Position numbers and translations under genes: made by a program
Notes under the pieces: model-generated
Database searches by the model: none
What the model saw: only the letters and a program-made list of their open reading frames with translations
Told to the model about the DNA's origin: nothing
Shown here: positions 25,201-33,203 of the stretch, piece by piece
How the letters are laid out: each line of letters begins with the position of its first letter
Position numbering within the stretch: position 1 is the first letter of the stretch
Source of the DNA: an uncultured Spirochaetaceae bacterium
Lineage (GTDB): Bacteria > Spirochaetota > Spirochaetia > Treponematales > Treponemataceae
Length of the DNA stretch: 59,541 nt
Assembly: GCA_902799965.1 (NCBI GenBank)
Contig: CADCCO010000003.1
Location: 1-59,541, forward strand
Direction: 5' to 3'

Positions 25201-26908
25201 TCTTTTCCTTCCATTCATAAAGCGCGGAGGCCAGCTCGCTTTGGCTCAGCGCCGAAGGATGCCTTTTTGAAGAATAAACTTTTTTGGGAAGAGCCGCCGC
25301 CTCGTCAAAACGGAAAGACCAGCCGGCGATTTCTTCGTCTTCGGATTCGTCTTCCCAAGCGAAAATCGCGCCGCTGTCCTGCAAAAAGCCCGCCGCGTCG
25401 ATTTTAAGCGGAATGATCCGCGGAGGAGCCGGCGGCGTCAAGTCCCGGTAATACAAAACGGACGCGCTGTCAGACCAGTTTCCCGCGTAGTCAACCGCGC
25501 GGGCCTTGAACCACCAGCGCTTTTCCGCCGTGGCCTTTACGGAAACGTCCCGCTCTTTGGGAAGGCTTGTCAAAGTTTTTGGCGGCTCCGCGTTTGGGTC
25601 TTGCGTCCAAATCCAAGAATAGCCCCGAATGCCCGAAGAGTCGCTTGGCATTGTCACCCTAAAGCGAACGTTCTCGTCACGGCTTCTATGACCAAGCGCG
25701 TAAGAAAGCGGGGCGATTTCCGGCGGCAAGACCGTATGGTCGCTTTCCAAGCGGCAAACGTAGCTGGAAGCGCCGCTCTTTCCCTGCCAAACAAACGAAA
25801 GGCTCTTTCCTCCAGCCGTCACCATCGGAAAGGCGAAAACCGACGACGAGCCCGCTTCGGAAAGGACGGCCTCGTCTCCCCACAAATTTCCCAAGCGCTG
25901 CGCGAAATACACGCGTTCAACGCCGCTTCTAGTGTCAAACCAAACAAGGTCCAGCGCGGCGCCGTACGAAAACAAAATGGGCCGGCTTGCGTTTCCTGAA
26001 TTTGAAATTCGCTCTGGCCGGCCGATTATGTTGCCGCCCGAATCCAGTTCTGAAAAATACACGCTGGAATTTTCAGAGTTGTAAGGAGTCCGCTCCCAGG
26101 CGATGAAATTTTTTCCGCCAAAATTCAGCAAGGCAGGCCGCTGGTCGCTGGCCAAATCTCCTTCGCTTCCGGTCGCAAGCATCACGGGGTTTGACCAAGA
26201 CGAGCCGCCGTTTGAGGAAACGGTCGAAAACAGGCGGTATACGATTCTGTTTTGAGTTCGGAACTGCGCCTGAAATACAATCAACTCGTTTTTTTCTACA
26301 GAAAGCAAAACCGGCAAAAAGGGATTCAGGCTTTTTTGCGCGGGAGCGAATTCAGAAAAGTCGCCCCACACGAATCCGTCGCGGCTTTTGGCGCAAAGCA
26401 TCGAAAAGCTTTCGTCGCGGCCAAGCGAAGTGAAAAGAACAAAGTCTCCGCCGGCCTTTGCGTATATGCGGGGCGCCACAAGCGGAAGGCTTTGCCGCGT
26501 GAATTTTTTTTCGGAAAACGACGCACCTTCGTCCGCGCTCGTGTAAACGGAAATCGTGTTCGCGTCCGAAAGAACGCCTACAGCCAAAAGGCCTTGCGCG
26601 TTCATCGCGGCGCTGTAAAGGTCAGGCGCTTTTCCCGAATACGGAAAGGGGCCGGCAAAACGCCGCGGCGGCATCCAAGAGCCGCCCTTGCAATATTGGA
26701 TTGTTAAATATATAGAAGAATTCTTTGCGTCAACTTCTTGCCAAAAGGCCGCCGCGTTCTGACCGTTGGAAACCGCGCGGGGAAAGCAGGCGCCGCTTTG
26801 GGAAACGCGAACCGGGTTTTCCCAATAATAGCTTTCGGCCCAAAGGCGCGGCGCGAACAAAAGCGCAAGAGAAACAATCAACTGTGTAAAAAATCGCCTT
26901 ACGCGCAT
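22289..26908 (-). CDS. Giant membrane SpoIIE/PP2C serine phosphatase with periplasmic propeller and FN3-like region (RsbU-like)
   Basis: About 1539 residues. A signal peptide is followed by a long extracytoplasmic region of BNR/sialidase-like blades (1-400) and FN3-like domains (GYSWIWTQDP..., WWFKARAVDYAGNWSD). Membrane segments lie near 765-785, 830-853 and 1090-1115, with a second extracytoplasmic region between the last two. A HAMP domain then leads to a SpoIIE phosphatase (about 1215-1400) with VSGDYFDY, CDASGHGVPAAL, NAGDN and LFLYTDGIEES. This is the RsbU output architecture: dephosphorylation of an anti-sigma antagonist. A 140-residue C-terminal extension follows. Start 26908 is preferred because TATAAT overlaps the ATG at 26917. 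Confidence 0.85.
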   Translation of the reverse strand: MRVRRFFTQLIVSLALLFAPRLWAESYYWENPVRVSQSGACFPRAVSNGQNAAAFWQEVDAKNSSIYLTIQYCKGGSWMPPRRFAGPFPYSGKAPDLYSAAMNAQGLLAVGVLSDANTISVYTSADEGASFSEKKFTRQSLPLVAPRIYAKAGGDFVLFTSLGRDESFSMLCAKSRDGFVWGDFSEFAPAQKSLNPFLPVLLSVEKNELIVFQAQFRTQNRIVYRLFSTVSSNGGSSWSNPVMLATGSEGDLASDQRPALLNFGGKNFIAWERTPYNSENSSVYFSELDSGGNIIGRPERISNSGNASRPILFSYGAALDLVWFDTRSGVERVYFAQRLGNLWGDEAVLSEAGSSSVFAFPMVTAGGKSLSFVWQGKSGASSYVCRLESDHTVLPPEIAPLSYALGHRSRDENVRFRVTMPSDSSGIRGYSWIWTQDPNAEPPKTLTSLPKERDVSVKATAEKRWWFKARAVDYAGNWSDSASVLYYRDLTPPAPPRIIPLKIDAAGFLQDSGAIFAWEDESEDEEIAGWSFRFDEAAALPKKVYSSKRHPSALSQSELASALYEWKEKNPESSFKPKPPAARAQTKKSSAAFPNVKNGAWIFSVRAIDTAGNAGEPAFVVVYANKYEPFTRVDSVRKRTDVFGSSQLEIRGAGFRYDGTIYKIAIKKTSGAGEPYSVVLNLRDGDYSVPSDEKISGVRLDSAVPQGTYSITLYHSDRGRYEMGRAFTIEENGTVKIAADYAWKPGWKRVSETGKFYARTGDLLFAAVIIIAICALLFAARGLANSAKEASLLRKEIDALVSGGVMPLEKKKKALALNQRGASLKLKLMSFTAIIVLMAILLVSLPLGWVMIRAQERTLSAGLEERTNVLLSSLASGTRAYMPTQNVLELSALPEQSSAMSEANFVTIAGLSMNGEGAGVGLEYVWASNDSDLSQKIDGDSLNPGLSKIVDQTLLGAADACQDLNKEAAQSAGEIAKNIAALNAEGASIALKSDSLSVRRREEISVITTELATRLSRTLNELSEAATGSVPQYNSALLDRENTEYVFYRPVLYRQGTSQTYVRAIVFVSVSTASLIQTIDGARRTIVYTALAVSLFSILIGMIGSWILASVIVSPIKRLASHVVMIGNTVNKEKLAGKEIVIKSRDEIGQLGDSVNEMTRDLVKAAQDEHLAMDGKVVQRAFLPLTPDNTGAKQTVAILNDKNFQCFGYYEGASEVSGDYFDYKKLDENHYVIIKCDASGHGVPAALIMTVVATLFRKFYESWSPKKAGGGLDDLVTQINDFIESLGIKGKFATLILALVNTATGDVSLCNAGDNIVHIYDSAAKKQRTLTLQETPAAGPLPTFMVQMKGGFKIEKTRLNKGDVLFLYTDGIEESTRKFRDKDFNVIKCDETVGVKDGVHANHKVGSESEQMENDRIQEIIEAVLNKKKYVLQKWHNPIADERLEFDFSDCSGTTEEVILALCAVEKVFRFYKPEDAGEKDTVRVDRRIDEFLKKRFNRYDYYCGTKAEDDGDGAYLHYAALREDEQLDDLTLVAAKII

Positions 26909-26915
26909 TTTTTCC

Positions 26916-26921
26916 ATTATA
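26916..26921 (-). promoter_or_regulatory. -10 box of the SpoIIE phosphatase gene
   Basis: TATAAT on the minus strand (26921-26916) overlaps the upstream candidate ATG at 26917 and ends 7 nt before the second in-frame ATG at 26908. If used, the mRNA is leaderless and translation starts at MRVRRFF. No good -35 is visible. Confidence 0.45.
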
Positions 26922-26934
26922 TCAACTTTCCCGC

Positions 26935-29900
26935 CTACATTCTAGCCTGAACTTGTTTTTGCAAGTCCAAAATCTTTGACGAGCGCCTGTTGGCGGGATT
27001 CTGCAAAAGCCGCTCCACAATCGTATAGGCGCCGACAACGTTGTTGTTTCTAAGTTCTTGAATGGCGCGGTTGTAGCTGGCCTCGTCCGCGCTTGAAAGG
27101 ACGACAGCCGCCTTGCCGCCGACCGCGATTTGGATTCTGTCCTTAAGCGTTATCGCCGCCTCGTTGTTGGGGTTCAACGCAATCGCTTGGTCAAGGCGGG
27201 CCAAGGCTTGCCGCAAGACTTCCTCGTTGCCGCGCGCCTTTTCGTAAAGTCCCCTAGCCTCTTTGGCAAGGCTTTCGGAGCGGCGGAGCGCGGCTTGGTC
27301 AACCGGCTTTTGACGAACGCCGATTTCTATCTCAACGTCGTAAAGCAACTTCTTTAAGCCCGGATAGTCAGGGCGAATTTCGGCCAAGTCAAGCAAGTCG
27401 CTGTAAGCCTGCCGCTGCGTCGCCGCAACCTTTACGTTTTGGCGCGCGGCCTGAACGCGCCGGGCGAAGCTTTCGTTAAAGCGCTCCGGGTCAACCAGCT
27501 CGTCAATTCTTAGGCTCAAAAGCGAAGCCTCTTTGTTCAGCGGATAAACCAGCTGCAATTCCTGAATCTTTTTCTTGGCTTCTTCCAAAATCGGAAGGGC
27601 CTCTTCGCGCCTGCCGCTCTTTATAAGCGCTGAGCCTTTGTCAAAGTACTGGCGCGCGTTGCTCAAGATTTGCGACATTTCGGGGTACAACGGCGCGGTC
27701 GGCTTTATTTCGCGGCCGGTCTTCATGCTCAGCGCGTTCTGCACCAAAAGCTTGAGGTTCTTTATTTCTTCGTCTTCCTCAACGTTTGTCACGGCCCAGC
27801 GGCTTTCGGCGCGGTTCAAGAGGCTTTCGGCGCTCTCAAAGTTTCCGGCGTAGTATTCGTTCTTGGCGCGCGTCTTTAGGGCGCGGACTTCGGTAACGAT
27901 GATTTTGTTCTCCGCGTCGTTTATGCGCTGGCCCAAGTCCGCCAAGTTTCTGTCGCTGCGGGCGCGGACTGCATCCGACTCTTGGTGGCCAAGCGACTCG
28001 TTGTACAATTCGCGCGCGCGCTGCAAGTTGTTTCGCGCGGCCGTAAAGTTTTCAGCCTGGAAGCTAGACTGCGCGCGGCGGAACACTTCGTCAGCCTGGG
28101 TAAGCGCGCTTTGGGCAAGCAAGATTTCCTGCCGCGCCTTTTGAGCGATTTCCACGCCGGCGGCGCGCAAGCCGTCAAGCGTCGCCAAAGCGGCGTTGAT
28201 TTTTTCAACCGAGCCTTGCGCCTTTTCGCCCCTTTTCAAAAGGTTTGAGCGCGCCTTTTCAAGCATGGCCTTGTCGGCGGAAAGATTCTTCTGCGCGCCC
28301 TCGGCTTTTTCCAGCGCCTTGTCGGGATAATGGCGGGCGGCCAAATCTTCCGCCTCGGAATAAACGCTTCCGTAACTTTCCGACACAAGGCCGGCCAGCG
28401 CCTCGCCCCGGTCGCAAAGCTTTTTCCAAGCGTCGTCGCCCGCCTTTTCCATCGCGCGCAAAATCAAATCGTTAAGGGCTTGATAATAGCCCATAATGTT
28501 TCCAAAGTCCAAAACTTTTTGCTCGCGGCTTTCGGCGGCCTCGCCCATTTTTTTGCCGGAATCCTTTTTGCCGCTTTGCTCGTCGTAGGAATTTTTATAC
28601 TCGGCGTACCAAGGCTCCGCGAGCGCCGCTTCCGCATTCTTTCTTGTATCTTCAAGCGCCTTCACGATGTCAAGCAAGCTTTCTGAATAAGCGTCGCCGC
28701 TACGCGCGCTTTCCAAGCCGCCAGCGGGAAGAGGCAAAGCGGAAAGACGGGCGCTCGCCGCCTTTCCCCGCTCCAAGTTTTCAACCGAAGCATTTGTTCC
28801 CAAAACAAAATTCTTTGCCGCGCGCATCGAAAGCGCCGCCGCGCTTCTCTTTTCCAAAGCGCCGTCGCTTCCCTTGCCCCGTTTTAGGCTTTCCAAAGCG
28901 CAAACGTCAAGAGCCAAAGCCGCAAGCCTGTCCGCCTCGGACAAGCGGGCCGCGTCCGGCGCGAACGAAGGCTCAAGCGCCTTTTGCGTTTGAGCGGTCT
29001 TTATGTAGTCGTCAAACTTTTGCCGAGCGGCTTTGTGCAAGGCGGCGACGCAAGAATCAAGATGCAAGCCCCATTCATAGTCCATCGTTCCCAAAACGCC
29101 GGAATCCTGAATGCTCGCGATTCCAAGCGCGAAGCGGTTCATAAACGAAAGGTACGAAGCTTCGGTAAGCTCAGGATTGGCTTTCTTAAGCCGCTCGAAA
29201 ATTCCTCCAAGCGCGCCGCCCGCGTCCGAAACCCGGTTCCTCACGAGCGCGAAATTTTTCATATGCGACTCAAAGTTTTCCCAAGAGCGGCTCGCGCCTT
29301 GAATGCCGCCGTCCGCCGCCTGAACAAAAGACTTTCGCGCGTCGTTGCAAGCGGACCTTAAGGCAAGGTAGTCGGCGCAAGCGGCCGTCAAGCCGCCAAC
29401 GACTTTTGTAGCCTCGTCCGTTACGGCGGCGGGATTTTCGTCGTAGAATTCGTCGCGGTACATGTAAAAGCCGCTTTGAAGCAGCGCGATTGAGTCCGGG
29501 TACTTTTGCTCGTGAGCGTCTTTGGCCGCGCCTTCCATAATGCGGCGGAACTGGGCACGGTAGTAAGTGAATTCGGCGGCGTTCTTAGCTTGGTTGATAA
29601 AGGCCAAATGCTCTTGCGAAGGCTTTTTTTCAAGCGACTCAAGCTCTTTTATAATCGCAAGTTTTTTCTCCGCGTTCTCAGGCTCGTTTTCCATAACGTC
29701 AAGCAGCTCGTTCGCAAGGCGCGTGTAATAAGAGCGAGCCCTCATTATCGAGTCAACCCTGCGCTGCGCCTGGTCCAAGCGTTCGGGATTGTTTTTGATG
29801 AATTCAGAAAGGGCTCCAAGCGCTTGGTCGTAGTCAGTTTGCTTTATCAGCGCGTCGATTTCCTGCAAAGACAAAGCGCCCGCAGTCTCTCCGGCCTGGC

Positions 29901-29961
29901 CAAAAAACGGCGCGGAAAAAATCGAGAAAGCTAAAACTAAAAAAAACGCTAGTCTTTTAAT
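26935..29961 (-). CDS. Large periplasmic TPR/coiled-coil protein with a probable non-canonical start codon
   Basis: About 1009 residues. TPR-like helical pairs are spread along the protein (QALGALSEFIKNNPERLDQAQ; SALIKSGRREEALPILEEAKKKIQELQLVYPLNKEASLL; ALARLDQAIALNPNNEAAITLKDRI). The first ordinary start is TTG at 29874, but the frame continues upstream into a convincing signal peptide, KRLAFFLVLAFSIFSAPFFGQA, preceded only by ATT (29961) or CTG (29973). A GGGTGGT sits at ribosome-site distance from the ATT. Without it the protein would have no export signal. It precedes the SpoIIE gene by 26 nt and may share its pathway. Function unknown. Confidence 0.72.
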   Translation of the reverse strand: MKRLAFFLVLAFSIFSAPFFGQAGETAGALSLQEIDALIKQTDYDQALGALSEFIKNNPERLDQAQRRVDSIMRARSYYTRLANELLDVMENEPENAEKKLAIIKELESLEKKPSQEHLAFINQAKNAAEFTYYRAQFRRIMEGAAKDAHEQKYPDSIALLQSGFYMYRDEFYDENPAAVTDEATKVVGGLTAACADYLALRSACNDARKSFVQAADGGIQGASRSWENFESHMKNFALVRNRVSDAGGALGGIFERLKKANPELTEASYLSFMNRFALGIASIQDSGVLGTMDYEWGLHLDSCVAALHKAARQKFDDYIKTAQTQKALEPSFAPDAARLSEADRLAALALDVCALESLKRGKGSDGALEKRSAAALSMRAAKNFVLGTNASVENLERGKAASARLSALPLPAGGLESARSGDAYSESLLDIVKALEDTRKNAEAALAEPWYAEYKNSYDEQSGKKDSGKKMGEAAESREQKVLDFGNIMGYYQALNDLILRAMEKAGDDAWKKLCDRGEALAGLVSESYGSVYSEAEDLAARHYPDKALEKAEGAQKNLSADKAMLEKARSNLLKRGEKAQGSVEKINAALATLDGLRAAGVEIAQKARQEILLAQSALTQADEVFRRAQSSFQAENFTAARNNLQRARELYNESLGHQESDAVRARSDRNLADLGQRINDAENKIIVTEVRALKTRAKNEYYAGNFESAESLLNRAESRWAVTNVEEDEEIKNLKLLVQNALSMKTGREIKPTAPLYPEMSQILSNARQYFDKGSALIKSGRREEALPILEEAKKKIQELQLVYPLNKEASLLSLRIDELVDPERFNESFARRVQAARQNVKVAATQRQAYSDLLDLAEIRPDYPGLKKLLYDVEIEIGVRQKPVDQAALRRSESLAKEARGLYEKARGNEEVLRQALARLDQAIALNPNNEAAITLKDRIQIAVGGKAAVVLSSADEASYNRAIQELRNNNVVGAYTIVERLLQNPANRRSSKILDLQKQVQARM

Positions 29962-30033
29962 ACAACCACCCAGAGGCCGCGCGGCGCGCGAAAATCGCCC
30001 CTTTTCTTCTTATATATTTTTCGGTAAAATTGC

Positions 30034-30063
30034 TTAACAATTAAGAGAAAAAAACCGAATAAT
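30034..30063 (+). promoter_or_regulatory. Probable promoter of the UPF0164 gene
   Basis: TTAACA (30034-30039), an 18-bp spacer and AATAAT (30058-30063), ending 8 nt before the ATG at 30072. This is another near-leaderless arrangement. Confidence 0.45.
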
Positions 30064-30071
30064 AAAGAAAG

Positions 30072-31370
30072 ATGACGCTCAAAAAAAGATCGCTTCTCAC
30101 ATTCATAATTCTTCTCGCCGCCTCCGCCGCATCCGCCTTGGATTTGACCGACATTTACCATTCGCTCGGCAGCGCCTTTTCAAGCTTCATCGACCCCAAC
30201 GAAGGAATGACTGGCTTTCGCTCGCTGGAAGTTCCGTGCGGCGGCAGGGAAGAAAGCCTAGGAAGCGCCTTTACGGGCTTGGCGGACGACATTTGCTTTT
30301 TTGACTCAAACCCCGCAGGCTCTTGCCTCTTGCAAAAAGGGGAAGTCGCGCTCTTCCACAACTCTTGGATTGCCGATTCCAACATGGAAACGCTAGCGTG
30401 GGCCGACCGTTTTGGCGACCTGGGGCTTGGCGCCAAGCTAAAATGCTTTTACGTCCCCTTCACCGAATACAATTATTTTGGCGACCGCGTCGCGGGAAAC
30501 TACTACAGCGAGACGGCGGCTTGCCTCAACGCAAGCTACAATTTTTTTCACGGCTACTACTTCAAGGGGCTTGCTGTCGGGGGGAACCTAAAGGCGGCCT
30601 GGCGAAGCGTTCCCGACTACACAAACAACGAGACGAACGCGATTATAAGCGGGTCTGGCCTTGAGCAAAGCGCCCTTGCGGTCATGGCCGACGTTGGAGC
30701 CTTGGTTTCTTTTGACGTGTTCAAGAACTTCGCTTCGCGCGAACCCAATTTTAGAATCGGAGCCAGTTTCATGAATTTAGGCGCGGCCTTTTGCGGCTTT
30801 GGCTCCGACAAGGGATTGCAGTTTGACGACCCCCTGCCCGCCGCCGCCTGCGCGGGCGTTTCCTACCGCCCGTTCAAAAAGCTAAAAATCGCGCTGGACT
30901 TTAGGCAGCCCCTCAACTTTAAGGACTTTTCAAAAAGCGGCTTGTGGTCGGCGGGCGCCGGCGTTGAAGTCCTTGTCACAGACTTTTTGGAATTTATGGC
31001 GGGCTTTAGGCTAAAGGGCGGAAACCCGCGCATTTCGCTGGGAACGGAATTCAAAATCAAGAAATTCATCTTTGACTTAAACTACACGTTTGACTTAACG
31101 TCGTCGATAAATCCGATCAACCACTTTAGCCTTAGCGCGCGGGTGGCTTTGGGCGACCACGGCCGCAAAATCCGCCGCGACCGCTGCGACGCGCTTTACA
31201 CGCAAGGCCTTGACGAATACACAAGGGGAAACTACGACGCGGCCGTTGAATGTTGGAAAGCCGCGCTAAAGGAAGACAAAAGCTTCACGCCCGCCAAAAA
31301 GTGGATAGAAACGGTGCAAGGATCGCAGCGCCTCTACAACCGCGTCCTAGAAATCCAAAGCTTAGACTAG
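30072..31370 (+). CDS. UPF0164 / FadL-like outer-membrane protein with C-terminal TPR tail
   Basis: 432 residues. Signal peptide MTLKKRSLLTFIILLAASAASA. Residues 50-80 (VPCGGREESLGSAFTGLADDICFFDSNPAGSC) match the start of the treponemal UPF0164 family, FadL-like outer-membrane barrels implicated in fatty-acid or hydrophobic-nutrient uptake. A strand-rich barrel follows (LGLGAKLKCFYVPFTEYNYFGD, FRIGASFMNLGAAF, KLKIALDFRQPL). The final 60 residues form a TPR-like hairpin (GLDEYTRGNYDAAVECWKAALKEDKSFTPAKKWIE). The gene end overlaps the convergent ispH gene by 9 nt. The family is strongly linked to Treponema. Confidence 0.82.
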   Translation: MTLKKRSLLTFIILLAASAASALDLTDIYHSLGSAFSSFIDPNEGMTGFRSLEVPCGGREESLGSAFTGLADDICFFDSNPAGSCLLQKGEVALFHNSWIADSNMETLAWADRFGDLGLGAKLKCFYVPFTEYNYFGDRVAGNYYSETAACLNASYNFFHGYYFKGLAVGGNLKAAWRSVPDYTNNETNAIISGSGLEQSALAVMADVGALVSFDVFKNFASREPNFRIGASFMNLGAAFCGFGSDKGLQFDDPLPAAACAGVSYRPFKKLKIALDFRQPLNFKDFSKSGLWSAGAGVEVLVTDFLEFMAGFRLKGGNPRISLGTEFKIKKFIFDLNYTFDLTSSINPINHFSLSARVALGDHGRKIRRDRCDALYTQGLDEYTRGNYDAAVECWKAALKEDKSFTPAKKWIETVQGSQRLYNRVLEIQSLD

Positions 31371-32273
31371 CATTTCTTGTATTTTCCGCTCAACCGCATC
31401 TATCACAAAGTCGGGAGAGGACGCGCCGGCCGCGATGCCCACGACTTTCGCGCCGCCAAAATCGGCGGGCAAATCGGCCGCGCTTTCGGCAAAGAAGGAG
31501 CGCGGGCAAAGGCTTTTTGCAAGCTCGTAAAGGCGCAGGCTGTTGGCCGACTTTTTTCCGCCCACGACCACAAGCGCGTCCGCCTTTTTGGCGAGCGCCG
31601 CAAGAGCCTTTTGCCTTTGCCCGGTGGCGGGGCAAATCGTGTCAAACACTTTTAGGCCGCTTATTTTTTTTGAAAGAATCTCGGAAATTTTCTTGAACTC
31701 GTCGGGAGCGAAAGTCGTTTGGCTTAAAAGAACGGCGTTTTCGTTCATTTGCGGAAGAACTTCAAGCGCGGCGGCCTCGTCCGCGTTTTGGACAAGAACA
31801 AAGGAGCCTCTAGCGTTTTGACTGTTTTTAGAGCTCTCCGCGGGAAAAAGCGCGCTGCCCTCCACCGCCTTGACCTCCGCGTGGCCCTTGTCGCCCGCCA
31901 AAATCACGAACATCCCCTTTGCGGAAAATTCCGCCGCCCTTCTTTGGCTCAAGGCCACGCGGGGGCAAGTCGCGTCAATGACTTGGGCGCCGCGCGCCTT
32001 AATGCGCTCGGTGACCAAAGGTGAAACGCCGTGGGCGCGCACAATGACCGCGCAATTTTCGTCAAGGATTTCTATTTGGTTTTCGTCAAGGATTAAAAGG
32101 CCCTTTTTTTGCAAGTCGTCGAGCGCGGCCTTGTTGTGAATCAAGGGGCCAAGGGAATAAATTTTTTTAGGCTTTTGAGCGGCCGCGCCGGCGGCCAAAG
32201 CGTCCAAGGCGCTCTGAACCGCGCGGCGAACCCCGCTGCAAAAGCCTAAAAGTTCCGAACGAATTGTTTTCAT
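31362..32273 (-). CDS. ispH: 4-hydroxy-3-methylbut-2-enyl diphosphate reductase
   Basis: Last enzyme of the MEP isoprenoid pathway, making IPP and DMAPP. The 303-residue protein has the three Fe-S cysteines at positions like those of the E. coli enzyme: Cys12 (GFCSGV), Cys103 (ATCPRV) and Cys214 (DTICPATGQRQ). His46, His81 (RAHGV) and His131 also match expected active-site positions. It follows secF by 9 nt at the end of the yajC-secD-secF run. dxr, an earlier step of the same pathway, is at 47433. The 3' end overlaps the UPF0164 gene tail to tail. Confidence 0.93.
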   Translation of the reverse strand: MKTIRSELLGFCSGVRRAVQSALDALAAGAAAQKPKKIYSLGPLIHNKAALDDLQKKGLLILDENQIEILDENCAVIVRAHGVSPLVTERIKARGAQVIDATCPRVALSQRRAAEFSAKGMFVILAGDKGHAEVKAVEGSALFPAESSKNSQNARGSFVLVQNADEAAALEVLPQMNENAVLLSQTTFAPDEFKKISEILSKKISGLKVFDTICPATGQRQKALAALAKKADALVVVGGKKSANSLRLYELAKSLCPRSFFAESAADLPADFGGAKVVGIAAGASSPDFVIDAVERKIQEMLV

Positions 32274-32282
32274 TCGCGCCGC

Positions 32283-33203
32283 TTAGAGCGCCGGAGCCGC
32301 CGCGGCCTTCTTGGGCATCGCGTGGTGGATGCCGTATTCCGGCTTCCAAGAGCGGCGGGTCAAATAAATGAAGCCCGAAGAAATGAACATTGAAGAATAG
32401 CAGCCGCTAAGCAAGCCCACGGTCATCGCGAGCGCGAAGTCCTTGATGCTTCCAGTGGTGAAGAAGTACAAGGCCAGAACCGCGAACAAAGTAGTCACCG
32501 TAGTGATGATTGAGCGCGAAAGCGTGTCGCTCAAAGACTGGTCAAGCAAATCCTTGAAAGTTTTGACTTCCATAAGCGGAAGGTTAAAGCGCACGCGGTC
32601 AAGGATAACGACCGTCGCGTTGATTGAGTAACCGACGATTGTCAAAACGGCGGCAAGCGTCGTCGTGCTGAATTCAATCTGGCTCCAAGAAAGGAACGTG
32701 AACATAATGCAAATGTCGTGAACCAAGGCCACAATCGCGCCCAAGGCAAAGTCCCAGTGAAAGCGGATTGTCGCGTAAAGCCAAATCAAAAGCATCGTGC
32801 CAAAAAGCAGGAAGATTGACTGGCGCGCCAAAGAGCTTGACATGCTTGAGCCGATAAAGTCCGTCTTAAGAACGTCAACGTTGGCCTCGCCGTACTTGTT
32901 GACAAGCGCCTGCGTGATTTTTCCGCCCTCGCTTTCCTCAACTCCGGCGCGAATCTGGTATTCGTCGCCGCCAGCGTTTCCGATTTTCTTTACGCTAACG
33001 CCGCCGATGGCCGACAAGGCCGCGCGAACGTCTTCGATTCCGGCGGCTCCCTTGATTGAAACTTCCTCAATCGCGCCGGGCTTAAAGTCAATGCCCAAGT
33101 TGATGCTGCGGGTGGCCAAAGAAAAAATTCCCGAAGCGATAACTACGCAAGAAAATATGGCGCAAGGCAAAAAGCCTTTGCTGAAATTAAGTCTTTTTTT
33201 CAT
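32283..33203 (-). CDS. secF: Protein translocase subunit SecF
   Basis: Membrane partner of SecD that helps proton-driven release of exported proteins. 306 residues with an N-terminal membrane segment, a periplasmic domain (SINLGIDFKPGAIEEVSIKGAAGIEDVRAALSAIG) and a block of five membrane helices (IVALVHDICIMFTFLSW, SINATVVILDRVRFNL, SIITTVTTLFAVLALYFFTTGSIKDFA), all family features. The start at 33203 is chosen because it overlaps the secD stop as TAATG and has GGAGGG upstream. The longer frame from 33218 has no ribosome site. Confidence 0.94.
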   Translation of the reverse strand: MKKRLNFSKGFLPCAIFSCVVIASGIFSLATRSINLGIDFKPGAIEEVSIKGAAGIEDVRAALSAIGGVSVKKIGNAGGDEYQIRAGVEESEGGKITQALVNKYGEANVDVLKTDFIGSSMSSSLARQSIFLLFGTMLLIWLYATIRFHWDFALGAIVALVHDICIMFTFLSWSQIEFSTTTLAAVLTIVGYSINATVVILDRVRFNLPLMEVKTFKDLLDQSLSDTLSRSIITTVTTLFAVLALYFFTTGSIKDFALAMTVGLLSGCYSSMFISSGFIYLTRRSWKPEYGIHHAMPKKAAAAPAL

